Assembly (NCBI GenBank): GCA_027623235.1
Contig: JAQBVJ010000069.1
Span: 1 to 38,396, forward strand
Direction: 5' to 3'
Length of the DNA stretch: 38,396 nt
Source: Planctomycetota bacterium
GTDB taxonomy: Bacteria; Planctomycetota; Planctomycetia; Planctomycetales; Planctomycetaceae
In this document: in pieces, positions 7,679-17,300 of the stretch
How the letters are laid out: every line of letters begins with the position of its first letter
Position numbering within the stretch: position 1 is the stretch's first letter
Notes under the pieces: model-generated
The model's input: only the letters and a program-made list of their open reading frames with translations
Database searches by the model: none
What the model was told of the DNA's origin: nothing
Position numbers and translations under genes: made by a program

Positions 7679-7840
7679 GGGAATCTCCTGTGTCAGAGTC
7701 CATCACTTGTCGGCATTCGAAACACGCCGGTTGATCATACTGAATCCGATCGTGACTGACTCGAACTGCCGCAGGATTCCCGTTCCTCCGGTCCAGTGTT
7801 ACGTTGAGCTTCGCTAGGAATTCTTTTAAGGAGCCTCACG

Positions 7841-8803
7841 GTGAAACTCACTTTTGCATCAGTTTTCGTTTTGCTGACGATCAGTCAGGCGACGTGTCCG
7901 GCTCAGGAGGACTTTGTGAAAACGACCGCCGTCTACAAGCAGGTTGGTGAGCTGAAGATTCGCGCGGACGTCTACCGCCCCGAAACAACGGATGTGCTGC
8001 CCGTTGTCGTGTGGATTCACGGCGGAGCTTTGATCAACGGTCACCGCGAGGGCGTGAGCGGCCGCGTCCGGCAGTGGGCCAGCGACAACGGTTGCGCGAT
8101 GGTGTCGATCGATTACCGGCTGGCTCCGGAAACTCAACTGCCAGGTATCATCGAAGACCTGGAAGACTCCTTTCAGTGGATACGTGGAGCCGGCGCGAAG
8201 CAATTTCACCTCGACCCGAATCGAATTGCCGTGACGGGCGGGTCGGCCGGCGGGTGCCTCACGTTGACGGCCGGGTACCGAGTCAAACCGCGGCCACAGG
8301 TTTTGCTGGCCTTCTGGGGCTACGGCGATCTGATCGGTGACTGGTACAGCAAACCCAGTCCTCACCCGCGACACCACATCAGCAATCTGAGCGAGCCGGA
8401 AGCGTGGAAGCAGGTCAGCGGGTTGCCGATTGCTGACTCACGGGACCGCAAAGGAGACGGTGGGGCGTTCTATCAGTTTACCCGTCAGAAAGGCGTCTGG
8501 CCGAAAGCCGTCACTGGCTGGGACCCCGTCGTCGATGCGAAAAAGTTTCATCCCTTCATGGCGGTGAAAAATGTGTCGACGGATTATCCGCCGACCGCAA
8601 TGATTCACGGGACGGCAGACACCGATGTGCCGTATGAGCAGTCAACCATGATGGCCGAGCAGTTTGAAAAGCACTCGGTTGAACATCTGATGCTGACCGT
8701 TCCCAATGGCGAGCACGGTCTGGCTGGTGGCGATCCCAGGATCATCGAGGATGTCAACCGGCGCGGCTTCGAATTCCTGGGCAAACACCTTCCTGGAAAG
8801 TAA
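7841..8803 (+). CDS. Secreted alpha/beta hydrolase (esterase/lipase family)
   Basis: 320 residues. A GTG start at 7841 is supported by TAAGGAG (7827-7833) seven bases upstream. A signal peptide covers about residues 1-21 (MKLTFASVFVLLTISQATCPAQ). The hydrolase core has the oxyanion-hole motif HGG at 60-62, the nucleophile elbow GGSAGG at 133-138 (Ser135), an acid in HGTADTDVP (Asp260) and His292 in NGEHG, i.e. a complete triad in hormone-sensitive-lipase/BD-FAE-like order. It probably hydrolyses carboxyl esters (for example on polysaccharides) outside the cytoplasm. The substrate cannot be told from sequence. The VOC gene follows by 57 bp on the same strand. Confidence 0.85.
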   Translation: MKLTFASVFVLLTISQATCPAQEDFVKTTAVYKQVGELKIRADVYRPETTDVLPVVVWIHGGALINGHREGVSGRVRQWASDNGCAMVSIDYRLAPETQLPGIIEDLEDSFQWIRGAGAKQFHLDPNRIAVTGGSAGGCLTLTAGYRVKPRPQVLLAFWGYGDLIGDWYSKPSPHPRHHISNLSEPEAWKQVSGLPIADSRDRKGDGGAFYQFTRQKGVWPKAVTGWDPVVDAKKFHPFMAVKNVSTDYPPTAMIHGTADTDVPYEQSTMMAEQFEKHSVEHLMLTVPNGEHGLAGGDPRIIEDVNRRGFEFLGKHLPGK

Positions 8804-8860
8804 CTCACCAGAATATGAGACCGCGTCTGACAGGCGACGCGGCAAAAGAAAGGAACGTTG

Positions 8861-9247
8861 ATGAAGATTGAACATCTTGCGCTGAACGTTGAAGACCCGC
8901 TGGAATTTGCACGGTGGTACGTTGAGCATCTTGGATTCACCGTGAAGCGGCGAGTCATGGCCGCCCCGTGGGCTCATTTCCTTGCCGACGACAGCGGGAC
9001 CGTCATGCTCGAAATTTATGGAAATCGTGATGTGCCACTTCCCGACTATCGGACGATGCATCCCGGCTCACTTCACCTTGCCCTGGTCTCGGCCGATGTT
9101 CCGGCTGATGTGGCGCGTCTCACCGCGGCAGGCGCGAAGCCTGATGGAGAAATTCAGAACATGCCGAACGGAGATTCGATGACGTTTCTCCGTGACCCCT
9201 GGGGACTGACACTGCAGCTCGTGAAACGGGGCGAACCCATGATCTGA
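8861..9247 (+). CDS. VOC (glyoxalase/bleomycin-resistance) superfamily protein
   Basis: 128 residues from the ATG at 8861 (the TTG three bases upstream is less likely; AAAGGA lies at 8849-8854). Two beta-alpha-beta-beta-beta modules are visible: MKIEHLALNVEDPLEFARWY with His5, then GTVMLEIYG, and in the second half GSLHLALVSADVPADVARL, then FLRDPWGLTLQLV. The usual fourth metal ligand (Glu in the last strand) is Gln in LTLQLV, so the metal site may be altered. Roles in the superfamily range from lyases and dioxygenases to drug binding, so no substrate is assigned. It is small, cytosolic and probably cotranscribed with the hydrolase. Confidence 0.85.
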   Translation: MKIEHLALNVEDPLEFARWYVEHLGFTVKRRVMAAPWAHFLADDSGTVMLEIYGNRDVPLPDYRTMHPGSLHLALVSADVPADVARLTAAGAKPDGEIQNMPNGDSMTFLRDPWGLTLQLVKRGEPMI

Positions 9248-9283
9248 CAGGCAGATACGGCCTCGCCATTCTGCGAAAAAGAA

Positions 9284-9309
9284 ACGCCCGCTGGAGAACC
9301 AGCGGGCGT
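9284..9309 (-). terminator. Bidirectional terminator between convergent genes
   Basis: A perfect 11-bp stem, ACGCCCGCTGG / CCAGCGGGCGT, with an AGAA loop. On the minus strand it is followed by a T-rich run (TTTCTTTTT), so it is a strong terminator for the pilus-type operon. On the plus strand the downstream run is weaker but it may also end the VOC transcript. Confidence 0.92.
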
Positions 9310-9340
9310 CTGCTTTGGAATTGCAATCGGACACGGAACG

Positions 9341-11548
9341 TCAAAAACCGCCTCCAGCGCTCATCGGGTTCTGTGGAGCACGCTTCAGTGAGCTCTTTTT
9401 ACGGCCCTTCGGCGTGGCACCGGACTCTCCGTCGTCACCACCAGGGTATGACGGGGCATCGCCGTATCCACCACCGCTGGTCAGAAGACCTTCAATCCCT
9501 GATTGTTGTGGCGGAGCAGTCGACTTCTTGCGGTAAATGGCCCAAACCTCTTCCTGCCTCTTCATCAAAGCGGCCGCTGACTTGTAGGCGGCGTCCTGAG
9601 CGACGCTGTCAATCTGAACCAGCTCACCAAAACGATTGATCATGACGATCTCGTCCAGAGCCAGGCTGACTCGTTTCGTGTCGAGATTAAGATCGGGATG
9701 ATCGGCCGGGTCCAGAAGAACTGTCTTGCCGAGATCGATCAGCGTGTTGGGCGTGACAAAGTCAATGACTTCGTCGTCGTAGGTTTCCTCATAAGGACGC
9801 AGAACCGGCGTTTCGATTCCGGTCCCTTTCTTGTAGCCACCACGGCGAGTGTCTTCTTCACGCCAACTGGCGATTTGATCTCCAGCGAGCAGGCCAGAAA
9901 ACGTGCCGTTCACATAGCTGCCCGTGTTGGTCATCCATTCGTGAACTTCGACTTCTGCCACTCCGCGACGGTCATCAAGCTTGGCGATGTAGAAGTCGGT
10001 TTCGTCCTCGACGACAGCTGGCGTGCTGGGATCGGACCATTCCGTATTCCGGTACTCGCCTTCGCGTGAAGCGATGTTTTCCAGTTCAGAGGCTTCACGG
10101 CCGAAGTTCGGATTCTCGATCTTGAGTTTGATTTTGTAGCGGTACGCGTTGCCCGGAACGACGCTGAAGTCAATAAAGCGGAACAGCAACAGTTCGGAAA
10201 TCTCTGTCACCTTGGCGAGGCCGAATGCCCCCTGAGTCTGGTAGCCACTGTTCCCGTAGGGATTGGGTGGGGCCACTCCGTCTGCTCCCGGCGCATCCGC
10301 GCCTTCCATCTCCTTCATTCGTTCCATGAAGCTATCCCGCATGGCAGAATTCTGAGTCGCCTGTCGAGCAAGGCCCTTGGTGTCGTGCTGGATCGGGCCA
10401 AATCCCCCTTTAGTTTTTACTGCCGCTTTCTGTGTTTCTGCTGCTTCAATCAGGGCCGTGTTTCGCCGTTCCTGCTCAAGTTGCTGTTCGGTGGTCAGGA
10501 CCTGTTTGATGCTGGGATGCGATACCAGCCAGGAATTCTCGGGCGAGCCCCAGTTGCCCGAGACACGGTAAGGAAGCGGCATCGTGAAGACAGAATCGCG
10601 AAATCGCTCGTCGACGACGTCCACATCGAAATCTGTTCTTCCGAGCAGATCAAGCGCGTACGCGATGTCGACTTTTTCCCAGGGACCCGACCACGGATTG
10701 GCACCCGCGACGGCCGTCTGGCGTTCCAGTTCGAAATCCCAGAACACCAGCTGCTGCGCGGCTTCCACCGGGCTATCGAGATTCAACGCCGTCTTTAGTT
10801 GCTCGACCTGTTTCTTCAATGGAAAGATCGCTCGGATTGAGACGAACCGAGTCCCTCGTCCCTCGCCCCTTTTTTCCTTCTTGACGGCGGATGACGTCCC
10901 GCCTCCCTGCATGGCCAGCATCAAGTCGTCTGCCCCATAGCCGGCACCGGCTTCAGGCGCTCCGTCATTTCCCACTCCCTGTGGGGTCGTTGCGGTATCG
11001 GAGCTTCCAGGAGTGGAGCGACCAGCGCCGGATTGCCGCGGGCCTTCGACGCGAGGGCCATCCAACCGAGGTGGCTGAACTTCTGAACCAGGAACGCCAC
11101 CGGGGACCTTGACTTTGAGCTCGCCTGAATCAGAGGTGGCAACCGTTGTGGTCCCTTCCCGGGGCAGGAGCTCCATCAGCATTTTACCGGCATCGGCAAC
11201 GACCAATTCAAACCGCTGCCATGATGGTTCTTTGATTTTTTCTTTGCGCTTGTTCAACGGCAGGACCCAGCGCGTCGAATACGGGTACGTTCGGGCTCCA
11301 TCAAACAGCCTGACAACCTGCAGCCCCGGATCATCCGCCTGAAATTCTTTTTCGCGGTCTGTCGGCCAGACACCGCTCTCGAAATTACTCCGGCCGTTTT
11401 TGACATTCTCTTCAAACTGGCTGGGCCGTTTGTCATAGGTTCCCCAGCTGGTCGTGGCGAGGCCGATCAGCACGATCAACCCGGCCATGCCGAGAACACC
11501 CTTCTCGACATGAGTAACAATCAGTTCTTTCCAATTCACGTTTTTCAT
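9341..11548 (-). CDS. Large membrane-anchored protein of pilM-type operon, function unknown
   Basis: 735 residues, last gene of the operon. A single transmembrane segment (about residues 17-38, GVLGMAGLIVLIGLATTSWGTY) follows a short N-terminus (MKNVNWKELIVTHVEK), so most of the protein should be outside the cytoplasm. Middle parts are Gly/Pro-rich, with a GREG-like acidic/basic stretch near 225. The segment FRFIDFSVVPGNAYRYKIKLKI (about residue 440) begins a beta-rich folded part. The C-terminus (from about 680) is Gly/Ser/Pro-rich and ends in GGGF. By position after PilMN and the PilO-like gene it could take the PilP/PilQ-side role in the alignment complex, but I see no PilP motif. 117 bp separate it from the previous gene. 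Confidence 0.65.
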   Translation of the reverse strand: MKNVNWKELIVTHVEKGVLGMAGLIVLIGLATTSWGTYDKRPSQFEENVKNGRSNFESGVWPTDREKEFQADDPGLQVVRLFDGARTYPYSTRWVLPLNKRKEKIKEPSWQRFELVVADAGKMLMELLPREGTTTVATSDSGELKVKVPGGVPGSEVQPPRLDGPRVEGPRQSGAGRSTPGSSDTATTPQGVGNDGAPEAGAGYGADDLMLAMQGGGTSSAVKKEKRGEGRGTRFVSIRAIFPLKKQVEQLKTALNLDSPVEAAQQLVFWDFELERQTAVAGANPWSGPWEKVDIAYALDLLGRTDFDVDVVDERFRDSVFTMPLPYRVSGNWGSPENSWLVSHPSIKQVLTTEQQLEQERRNTALIEAAETQKAAVKTKGGFGPIQHDTKGLARQATQNSAMRDSFMERMKEMEGADAPGADGVAPPNPYGNSGYQTQGAFGLAKVTEISELLLFRFIDFSVVPGNAYRYKIKLKIENPNFGREASELENIASREGEYRNTEWSDPSTPAVVEDETDFYIAKLDDRRGVAEVEVHEWMTNTGSYVNGTFSGLLAGDQIASWREEDTRRGGYKKGTGIETPVLRPYEETYDDEVIDFVTPNTLIDLGKTVLLDPADHPDLNLDTKRVSLALDEIVMINRFGELVQIDSVAQDAAYKSAAALMKRQEEVWAIYRKKSTAPPQQSGIEGLLTSGGGYGDAPSYPGGDDGESGATPKGRKKSSLKRAPQNPMSAGGGF

Positions 11549-11665
11549 CGTGACACCTGTTGGTTTGAGTTCACGCGATTGTGATACACGTGCAGTTTTC
11601 GGCAGGCAGTTTCGAATCAGCTCGGCAGTTTTTCAGTCGGCATGCAGTTTCAGTCAGTGAGTCCG

Positions 11666-13435
11666 TCAGCTACCGGGTTTGACCGGTTCTGGTGTGCCGG
11701 GTTTGACCGGTTCCGGCGTCGAAGTGTCAGCAGCCGAAGACGGCGGGGCGGATGCTGGCGATGGGGTCGCCGGTTTCGGAGTGACCGGAGCCGGAGTTTC
11801 AGGCGTTGCCGGTGCTGGAGCGCCTTCCGTTTCACCGGGGGCAGCTGGCGTCGTCGGAGCGGTTGTTGTGTCTGGTTCGGTCACCTCTGGCTGAACGACT
11901 CCTTCAGGTTGAACTGTCGGATCGCCAGTTGCTGGAGCTCCAGTTGCTGGAGCTTCGGTGCCGGTCGTTCCAGTGGCAGCCTTGTCTCCTTCGGAAACCG
12001 GTGGCGGATTGTAGAGGTACAGCTCGCCAACGATCATGACCTCGACAAGGTCCAGTTCGTCCAGCGCTGCTGCGACTGCCTCATCCGTGATCGGTACCCG
12101 TGACGCGCCTTCAGTTGGATTGGAGAAGCTGTCTTCTGGATTGGAGAAGCTGTCTTCGGAGGAGCCAGTGTTGCCTCCTGTATCGGGGGCTCCACCGCTT
12201 GGGTCGGCATAGGCTGAAGTATCAACGCCAGGACCACCCGGTGATGATGAGGCCATCGATTTCATCGAAGGACCGCCGCGAGGATCGGTGCTGCTTCCGT
12301 CAGGCTCATCCGGATGCAGAGCTGCCTGCTCGATTCGAGCAATCGAAATCGGATACTGCGAATTCAGCAGCTCTCGCACGAGGTCGGGGACGTACTGCTG
12401 GTGGACAGTGACAACCAGTTGAAATCCCCGCGTCCGATACGCATCCGCGACGGTGATGTAGCGGTTTTCATCCAGATTCAGGTCGTCTGCTCCTGATGCG
12501 GTGGAATTTCCTTTCCCATCACCGGTCATTTCCGGGCCAGGCATCATGTTGTTCATGGGTGAACGGGATTTCGAAGCGAGACCTTTGGGAGCAAATTCCT
12601 CGGCAAGGTCAAACCGGGCACTTGACGGGACCTGATGGCCTGACCCACGTCGCCCCATCGCCGGCGGGAAACCCATCGGCGAGCCTGGCATTCCGGACTC
12701 GTCGCCGGTTTTGGCAACTGCCGTCGCAGCAGGCGCATCGCCCGGTTTGACACGGTCGCCGCCGAAGAGGGCCACTTCCTGAATCTGTCGCACGAACGAA
12801 TCGGTAATGGAATTCGAACTGGAATTCGTTCGCTGGACAGCGAGCAGAATCTGCTCAAGCAGCCAGAGGTCTTCCTGGCTGTTCCAGATTTCGATGAATG
12901 AGGGTGGCAGATTTCTCCACTTTTCCGCACTCACCTGAGGCATATTGTCGAGCGGGAACCAGACCTTCTTAGCCGCCTTCGGCGGGATCGGGTCGGCCGC
13001 GTGGCCGATCGGGTCGGCCAGCAGCCAGACCCGACGAACTTCCAGCGGGTAATCACGACGATAGTCAATCGGAACTCGACGTGAGATGGCGGGGTCCGTG
13101 ATATCCTTCCGGTACTCGCAGGAATCCATGTATTTCGCCACGTTCGGCGGCCATTTGACGAGCGTCTTCTGCCAGTCCCACAGCCGATCGACAGTCCGAA
13201 TGTTGGTCTCGGTTCGGATGCCAATCTGAGCATTGGCTTTGTCGATCCAGTCTTTGTTTGGCGTGTCAGTTCCCTTCGGAATCGAATCGAACGCCGAATC
13301 GAGAGCCGTGGTTCGCTCGTCGATCGTGGCCTGCAGGCTGGATGTTGTCATCCACCAGGCAGCGGGAGGCATGATGAAAGCCGGCACGAACAGGAGCCAG
13401 AAATGGTACTTGATGAAAGGCTGTAACTTATCCAT
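11666..13435 (-). CDS. Membrane-anchored PilO-like protein of pilM-type operon
   Basis: 589 residues. One transmembrane helix near the N-terminus (about 10-32, YHFWLLFVPAFIMPPAAWWM) is followed by a periplasmic-type part with helical segments. Near residue 337 the segment TRGFQLVVTVHQQYVPDLVRELL, then ISIARIEQ, resembles the ferredoxin-like fold of PilO/PilN, where a strand-helix pairs with an inner-membrane alignment partner. Low-complexity stretches follow, including EDSFSNP twice in tandem, and a long Pro/Thr/Ala tail ending in a PEPVKPG duplication. Assignment as PilO equivalent rests on topology and place in the operon (between the PilMN fusion and the 735-aa protein), not on clear sequence identity. 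Confidence 0.6.
   Translation of the reverse strand: MDKLQPFIKYHFWLLFVPAFIMPPAAWWMTTSSLQATIDERTTALDSAFDSIPKGTDTPNKDWIDKANAQIGIRTETNIRTVDRLWDWQKTLVKWPPNVAKYMDSCEYRKDITDPAISRRVPIDYRRDYPLEVRRVWLLADPIGHAADPIPPKAAKKVWFPLDNMPQVSAEKWRNLPPSFIEIWNSQEDLWLLEQILLAVQRTNSSSNSITDSFVRQIQEVALFGGDRVKPGDAPAATAVAKTGDESGMPGSPMGFPPAMGRRGSGHQVPSSARFDLAEEFAPKGLASKSRSPMNNMMPGPEMTGDGKGNSTASGADDLNLDENRYITVADAYRTRGFQLVVTVHQQYVPDLVRELLNSQYPISIARIEQAALHPDEPDGSSTDPRGGPSMKSMASSSPGGPGVDTSAYADPSGGAPDTGGNTGSSEDSFSNPEDSFSNPTEGASRVPITDEAVAAALDELDLVEVMIVGELYLYNPPPVSEGDKAATGTTGTEAPATGAPATGDPTVQPEGVVQPEVTEPDTTTAPTTPAAPGETEGAPAPATPETPAPVTPKPATPSPASAPPSSAADTSTPEPVKPGTPEPVKPGS
12118..12159. repeat. 21-bp in-frame tandem repeat inside the PilO-like gene
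   Basis: GATTGGAGAAGCTGTCTTCTG at 12118-12138 recurs at 12139-12159 with one or two changes, encoding the duplicated EDSFSNP. The unit length is a multiple of three, so the frame is kept. Confidence 0.85.
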
Positions 13436-13553
13436 GAGATTGCCTCGACTACTGGACTTCCGGAGAAGACGACTCAGGCAGCTTCTGTCAGTTGTGGTGT
13501 CTTAAAACGATTGCGTCTCGATATTCTTAACTCGTTAGTCAAATTCGTTTCCG

Positions 13554-15698
13554 TCACGGCGTGGTGACGGCACCGGGTGTCGCCGGTGCAGGAGTTCCCG
13601 GTGCTGTTGGAATCGGTGTTCCGGGAACCGGCGACGGATTCGTTCCAGGGGAGACCGGATTTCCTGGCGGGGAGCCTGTTGGCACTACGGGGGCTTCCAC
13701 AGCCGGAGTCTCTGGAACTTTACGATTCTTTGGAATGGTCGGCACCCAGGCGAACTCGAGCGTGAACCGGGTCCGCTCAATCGCCTTCCACTCGTCCACC
13801 CTGGGTTGCGACGCACCCGTGGCTCCTGTCGGGAGAGGGCCCAGCATCGGACCTGTGCGGCTTGTTTTCTGGCGAGGCGGGCCTTTGGGATACCACCGGA
13901 CAACTTCCATCGGAGGGTCGCGAGTAATCACCGGATGAGAGATTCCCAGAACCGAAACCGGAACTTCCTCACCGATTGTTTCCCGCTGGCGGAAGTACGG
14001 CTTCCGTAGGTTCTTGAGAAGCGTCTCAGCAACAAAATGAATGTCGCCCTGCTCAAGATTCGCCGGTTTGTAGAAGTGTTCCCCGTCGATCGTCACGATA
14101 TAGCCCGGACCCTTCGGGGGCTTTTCGGCCTCTTCCTTCGTGAAACTGTCTTTCCGCTGCTGCGGCAGTTCTTTGAACCAGTCACCAAGCTCTTTGACGC
14201 GACGCGTCTTCAGACTGCGGATCGTGATCTGCCGTTTCTGAGTGATGTCGGTAATGTCTTTTTCGTTGCCTTCGGGACGAGGTAAGCATTCATTAACCGC
14301 CTGATACATTTCGCCCCAGAGTTCCCGCTCGTCGAGATAGCTGACGAGGACACTGCCTTTTTCGACCAGTCCTTTGAATTCACCCAGCTTGCCGTCGTAC
14401 TCGGTGCTCTTCTTGGTGACGTCTCCCTTGAACGTCTCCACGGCAGAAGTCTGTTCGTTCCAGCGATGGTCGCTGACCGAGTCAAACCGGCTGGCAAACC
14501 CGGCCGTCGAACCAGCGAGCCCCAGCAGCAGAGTCGCACACGCGGTGACGGCCCACGGCTTCTTGCGGCGAATCTTGCGGTTGAATGCGATCTCCGGCGG
14601 CAGCAACGTTGTATGAATCTTCGTCAGTTTGAGCGTTTGCAAAGCCAGCCCATACGGCACGACGAAGGCCATGATGTTTTCCTGGAACACCGGAGCGTTC
14701 AGCACCGTGTCCCCGATCACACCGTTAAACGTCTCGATTCGTTCGACTTCGTACTGCAGATTCTGCTGCAGAAACTTCTGCAGGCCAGCGAGTTTGAAGC
14801 CATTGCCGACTCCGATGACCTTCGTGATTTTCGCTTCACGATTGACACTCGAAAAATAGCCGATCGACCGCTGAATCTCCGAAACGTAATCATTGAAGAC
14901 CGGGCGAAGTGCCTGGAAGACCGCCCGCGGATCGGGTGATTTCGTGGCGTTGCACTTCAGGTGCTCGGCCTTCGCAAACGTGAGCTTCATCTCTTTGGTG
15001 AGAGCACGCGTGAAATGGTTTCCGCCGAGCGGCACGTTGCGAATCCAGATTTTCTCGCCGTTGGTCACCATCAGCGTCGTATTGTCGGTGCCCATGTCGA
15101 GCATGATGCTGTATTCGTCCGGGGCGATGAAATCCTCGTTCAGCCGGACACCCATCTGGTCGTAGCACAGCACGTTGTAAAGCCCGAGCGGAGCAATCTG
15201 CACCGTCTCCACTTCGACCTTTGCTTCCACAAACGGCCTGAGCGCTTCGTAGACCTGTTCCTTCTTCATTGCGAACAGCCCGACCTCAGCCCCCAGCATG
15301 AAGCCACTTTCCTCGATGCCGCCGCCCAGCGTCTGGTAATCCCAGATGACATCTTCCAACGCGAACGGAATCTGCTGTCGCGCCTCGTAAGTCACAACGT
15401 CGCCGACCTTGCTGGTTTCGACCGGCGGCAACTGAATGAACCGGGCCAAAGCCGAATGGCCAGGCAGACTGATCGAAATCAGATCGCCGGCGACGTCATT
15501 TCTCTCAAGGAACGTTTCCAGAGCCTGCTTGATCAGCTCCTTCGGAACGGCGTCCGGCTGGCTGAGAATCTTCGCGTGAGGGATGTAGTCAAAGGCCACG
15601 GCGAGAGCCTGATTGGCGGCTTCGGCATACTTGAGGCGAATGGCTTTCAAGCCGGCCTGCCCGATGTCAATTCCCCAGACTGCCTGATGTTCTGCCAT
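13554..15698 (-). CDS. pilM: PilM-PilN fusion, type IV pilus-type assembly protein
   Basis: 714 residues from the ATG at 15698 (GGAG seven bases upstream; a GTG at 15716 is less likely). Residues 1 to about 360 are an actin-like PilM domain: VWGIDIGQAGLKAIRL (phosphate-1 loop), YEARQQIPFALEDVIWDYQ, the second nucleotide loop LDMGTDNTTLMV near 200, and VIGVGNGFKLAGLQKFL. A PilN-like start (LLPPEIAFNRKIRRKK) then leads into a transmembrane helix (about 381-402) and a coiled, periplasmic-type part. In most bacteria PilM is cytosolic and binds the N-terminal tail of a separate PilN; here the two are one chain. The C-terminus from about 665 is a Pro/Gly/Thr-rich tail. First gene of a three-gene operon with a promoter candidate at 15971-15998. 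The partner system could be a type IV pilus or a type II secretion-like machine. Confidence 0.85.
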   Translation of the reverse strand: MAEHQAVWGIDIGQAGLKAIRLKYAEAANQALAVAFDYIPHAKILSQPDAVPKELIKQALETFLERNDVAGDLISISLPGHSALARFIQLPPVETSKVGDVVTYEARQQIPFALEDVIWDYQTLGGGIEESGFMLGAEVGLFAMKKEQVYEALRPFVEAKVEVETVQIAPLGLYNVLCYDQMGVRLNEDFIAPDEYSIMLDMGTDNTTLMVTNGEKIWIRNVPLGGNHFTRALTKEMKLTFAKAEHLKCNATKSPDPRAVFQALRPVFNDYVSEIQRSIGYFSSVNREAKITKVIGVGNGFKLAGLQKFLQQNLQYEVERIETFNGVIGDTVLNAPVFQENIMAFVVPYGLALQTLKLTKIHTTLLPPEIAFNRKIRRKKPWAVTACATLLLGLAGSTAGFASRFDSVSDHRWNEQTSAVETFKGDVTKKSTEYDGKLGEFKGLVEKGSVLVSYLDERELWGEMYQAVNECLPRPEGNEKDITDITQKRQITIRSLKTRRVKELGDWFKELPQQRKDSFTKEEAEKPPKGPGYIVTIDGEHFYKPANLEQGDIHFVAETLLKNLRKPYFRQRETIGEEVPVSVLGISHPVITRDPPMEVVRWYPKGPPRQKTSRTGPMLGPLPTGATGASQPRVDEWKAIERTRFTLEFAWVPTIPKNRKVPETPAVEAPVVPTGSPPGNPVSPGTNPSPVPGTPIPTAPGTPAPATPGAVTTP

Positions 15699-16362
15699 TT
15701 GAAAACTCCGTCGCACAAGCTCGAAGGATTGCCGTGTGATCGTTGCTGCAGATGATTCTGACTGACGTGATTTCCGACCGGTGCCCGCGCAGAAAGGACG
15801 CCTGCGAGGGCTGATCGAGATTCGATTGTCGGTGGATTTTGCTCAGTGGTCAGCCTGACACATTGCAGTCCACAGGGACTGTTGATGTCGGTTCTGTGAC
15901 ACGCCTTGAGAGGTCTGCGAAAGAGAAGTGAAATGAGAATTCAAGAAGTCGCAAACCGTACAGAAGTTAAAGTATCACAGGACTTTAACGATCGTCAACG
16001 ATAAAGAAAACGGGGCAGACAGTGCCGAAAATGAGTCCAGCGGCATCCCGGATTTGACGCCTGTGACGGTTTCCACAAACCGGAATTGACCTCGCGAAGT
16101 CGATTCTGCTTTGCGGGAACTGAGCCACATTCAGTGACGTCAAATCCGAGGAGCCGAAACTGCCGAAGGTAGAAACGCGGGCAACCGGTAAAAACAGGAA
16201 ATCCGGTTGGATGAGACCGATGCTCCGGACAGGTCAGATTACTAAGACGAGTTCCCTCGCAGTTAGTTCCCGGAAAAAAATAATTTCCTGAAATTGCGGT
16301 GAGGACAGGACTTGGAACGATTCCTGCCGAAATTCATCAACAGTATTCCGGAATGATTCCGG
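15699..16362. other. Long AT-richer intergenic region upstream of the pilMN operon
   Basis: 664 bp with no supported gene, noticeably richer in A/T than its surroundings. It holds the promoter candidate at 15971-15998, an ACGATCGT palindrome at about 15988-15995 overlapping that -35, and GGAAA/TTTCC around an A-run at 16272-16288. A CCGGAAT-G-ATTCCGG hairpin at 16348-16362 abuts the stop of the upstream minus-strand amidohydrolase gene and may end that transcript, though no T-run follows. Confidence 0.55.
15971..15998 (-). promoter_or_regulatory. Candidate sigma-70 promoter of the pilMN operon
   Basis: On the minus strand TTGACG (15998-15993) and GATACT (15976-15971) are 16 bp apart, matching 5 and 4 of 6 consensus bases. 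The leader would be about 265 nt. An ACGATCGT palindrome overlaps the -35 and spacer and could be an operator. Confidence 0.4.
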
Positions 16363-17277
16363 TCATTTTTGTTCCGAAATCTGACCATAGAATTCCGGCC
16401 GACGATTCCGCTCGAAGTTGAACAGGCGGCGATGCTCAGTGCTCAGGTCGAGGTCGCAGCGGTACACGACGAGCTCGTCTCCCAGAGTCGACGCCTGCGC
16501 GACAATCTGCCCGGACGGCGCCACGATCGACGTCAAGCCGAGTTGGCTGACCCCCTCCTCAATCCCGGCTTTCGCGACGCCGACCGTCCACATCCCGTTC
16601 AGGTAGGCTGCCGACTGCATGCACAGCTGGTGGTGGAACGCGACCAGGTGGTCCATCTCCGGGTGCTCGGGAATGTTGTCCGGCGTGTTGTACCCGCAGA
16701 AAACGATCTCAGCCCCCTTGAGTGCGAGCACGCGCCACGACTCTGGCCAGCGGCGGTCATTGCAGATGCACATTCCAACCCGGCCGCCGAACCCGGCCCA
16801 GGTCTGGAAGCCGAGATTGCCTCGCTCGAAGTATCTCTGTTCAAGATTTTGAAATGGATTGTCCGGTCGACGCTCGATATGTCCTGGCAGGTGCATCTTC
16901 CGAAACCGACCGATGATCGCTCCGTCCGCACTGACCAGGACGCTCGAATTGAACCGCCGCTTCCGACCGTCCTCGACGGCAAGCTCTGCGTACCCCAGCT
17001 GAAACCCGATTCCCAGCCGGGCCGCCTCATCAAACAACGGCTGCGAATCCGGGCCCGGCATTTCGGTTTCGAACCACGCGTCCAGTTCGGCTTCATCCTC
17101 AATCCACCAGTGAGGAAAGAAGGCCGTCAGTGCGACCTCAGGAAAAGCAATGAACTGACAGCCCTGTTTGTGGGCTTCCCGCATCTGAGCGACGAGCCGC
17201 TCGACAACGTCCGCGCGAGTCTCGTCCCGAGAGATCGGCCCGCTCTGAGCCGCTGCAACAGTCAGCCATCGTGGCAT
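16363..17277 (-). CDS. Carbon-nitrogen hydrolase, N-carbamoyl-D-amino acid hydrolase type
   Basis: 304 residues, a nitrilase-superfamily enzyme. The Glu-Lys-Cys triad is complete and falls at Glu47 (FPEVAL), Lys127 (RFRKMHLPG) and Cys172 (ICNDRRWPE), the same positions I recall for the 304-residue Agrobacterium D-carbamoylase. NDRRWPESWRVLALKGAEIV and GYNTPDN are also typical of that subgroup. The likely reaction is hydrolysis of N-carbamoyl-D-amino acids to the D-amino acid, CO2 and ammonia, in the cytosol. No hydantoinase gene is nearby, so the natural substrate may be another N-carbamoyl compound or amide. No Uma2 or methyltransferase link is implied by adjacency. Confidence 0.88.
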   Translation of the reverse strand: MPRWLTVAAAQSGPISRDETRADVVERLVAQMREAHKQGCQFIAFPEVALTAFFPHWWIEDEAELDAWFETEMPGPDSQPLFDEAARLGIGFQLGYAELAVEDGRKRRFNSSVLVSADGAIIGRFRKMHLPGHIERRPDNPFQNLEQRYFERGNLGFQTWAGFGGRVGMCICNDRRWPESWRVLALKGAEIVFCGYNTPDNIPEHPEMDHLVAFHHQLCMQSAAYLNGMWTVGVAKAGIEEGVSQLGLTSIVAPSGQIVAQASTLGDELVVYRCDLDLSTEHRRLFNFERNRRPEFYGQISEQK

Positions 17278-17300
17278 TACGAAACTCCCTCAAGCGACGA

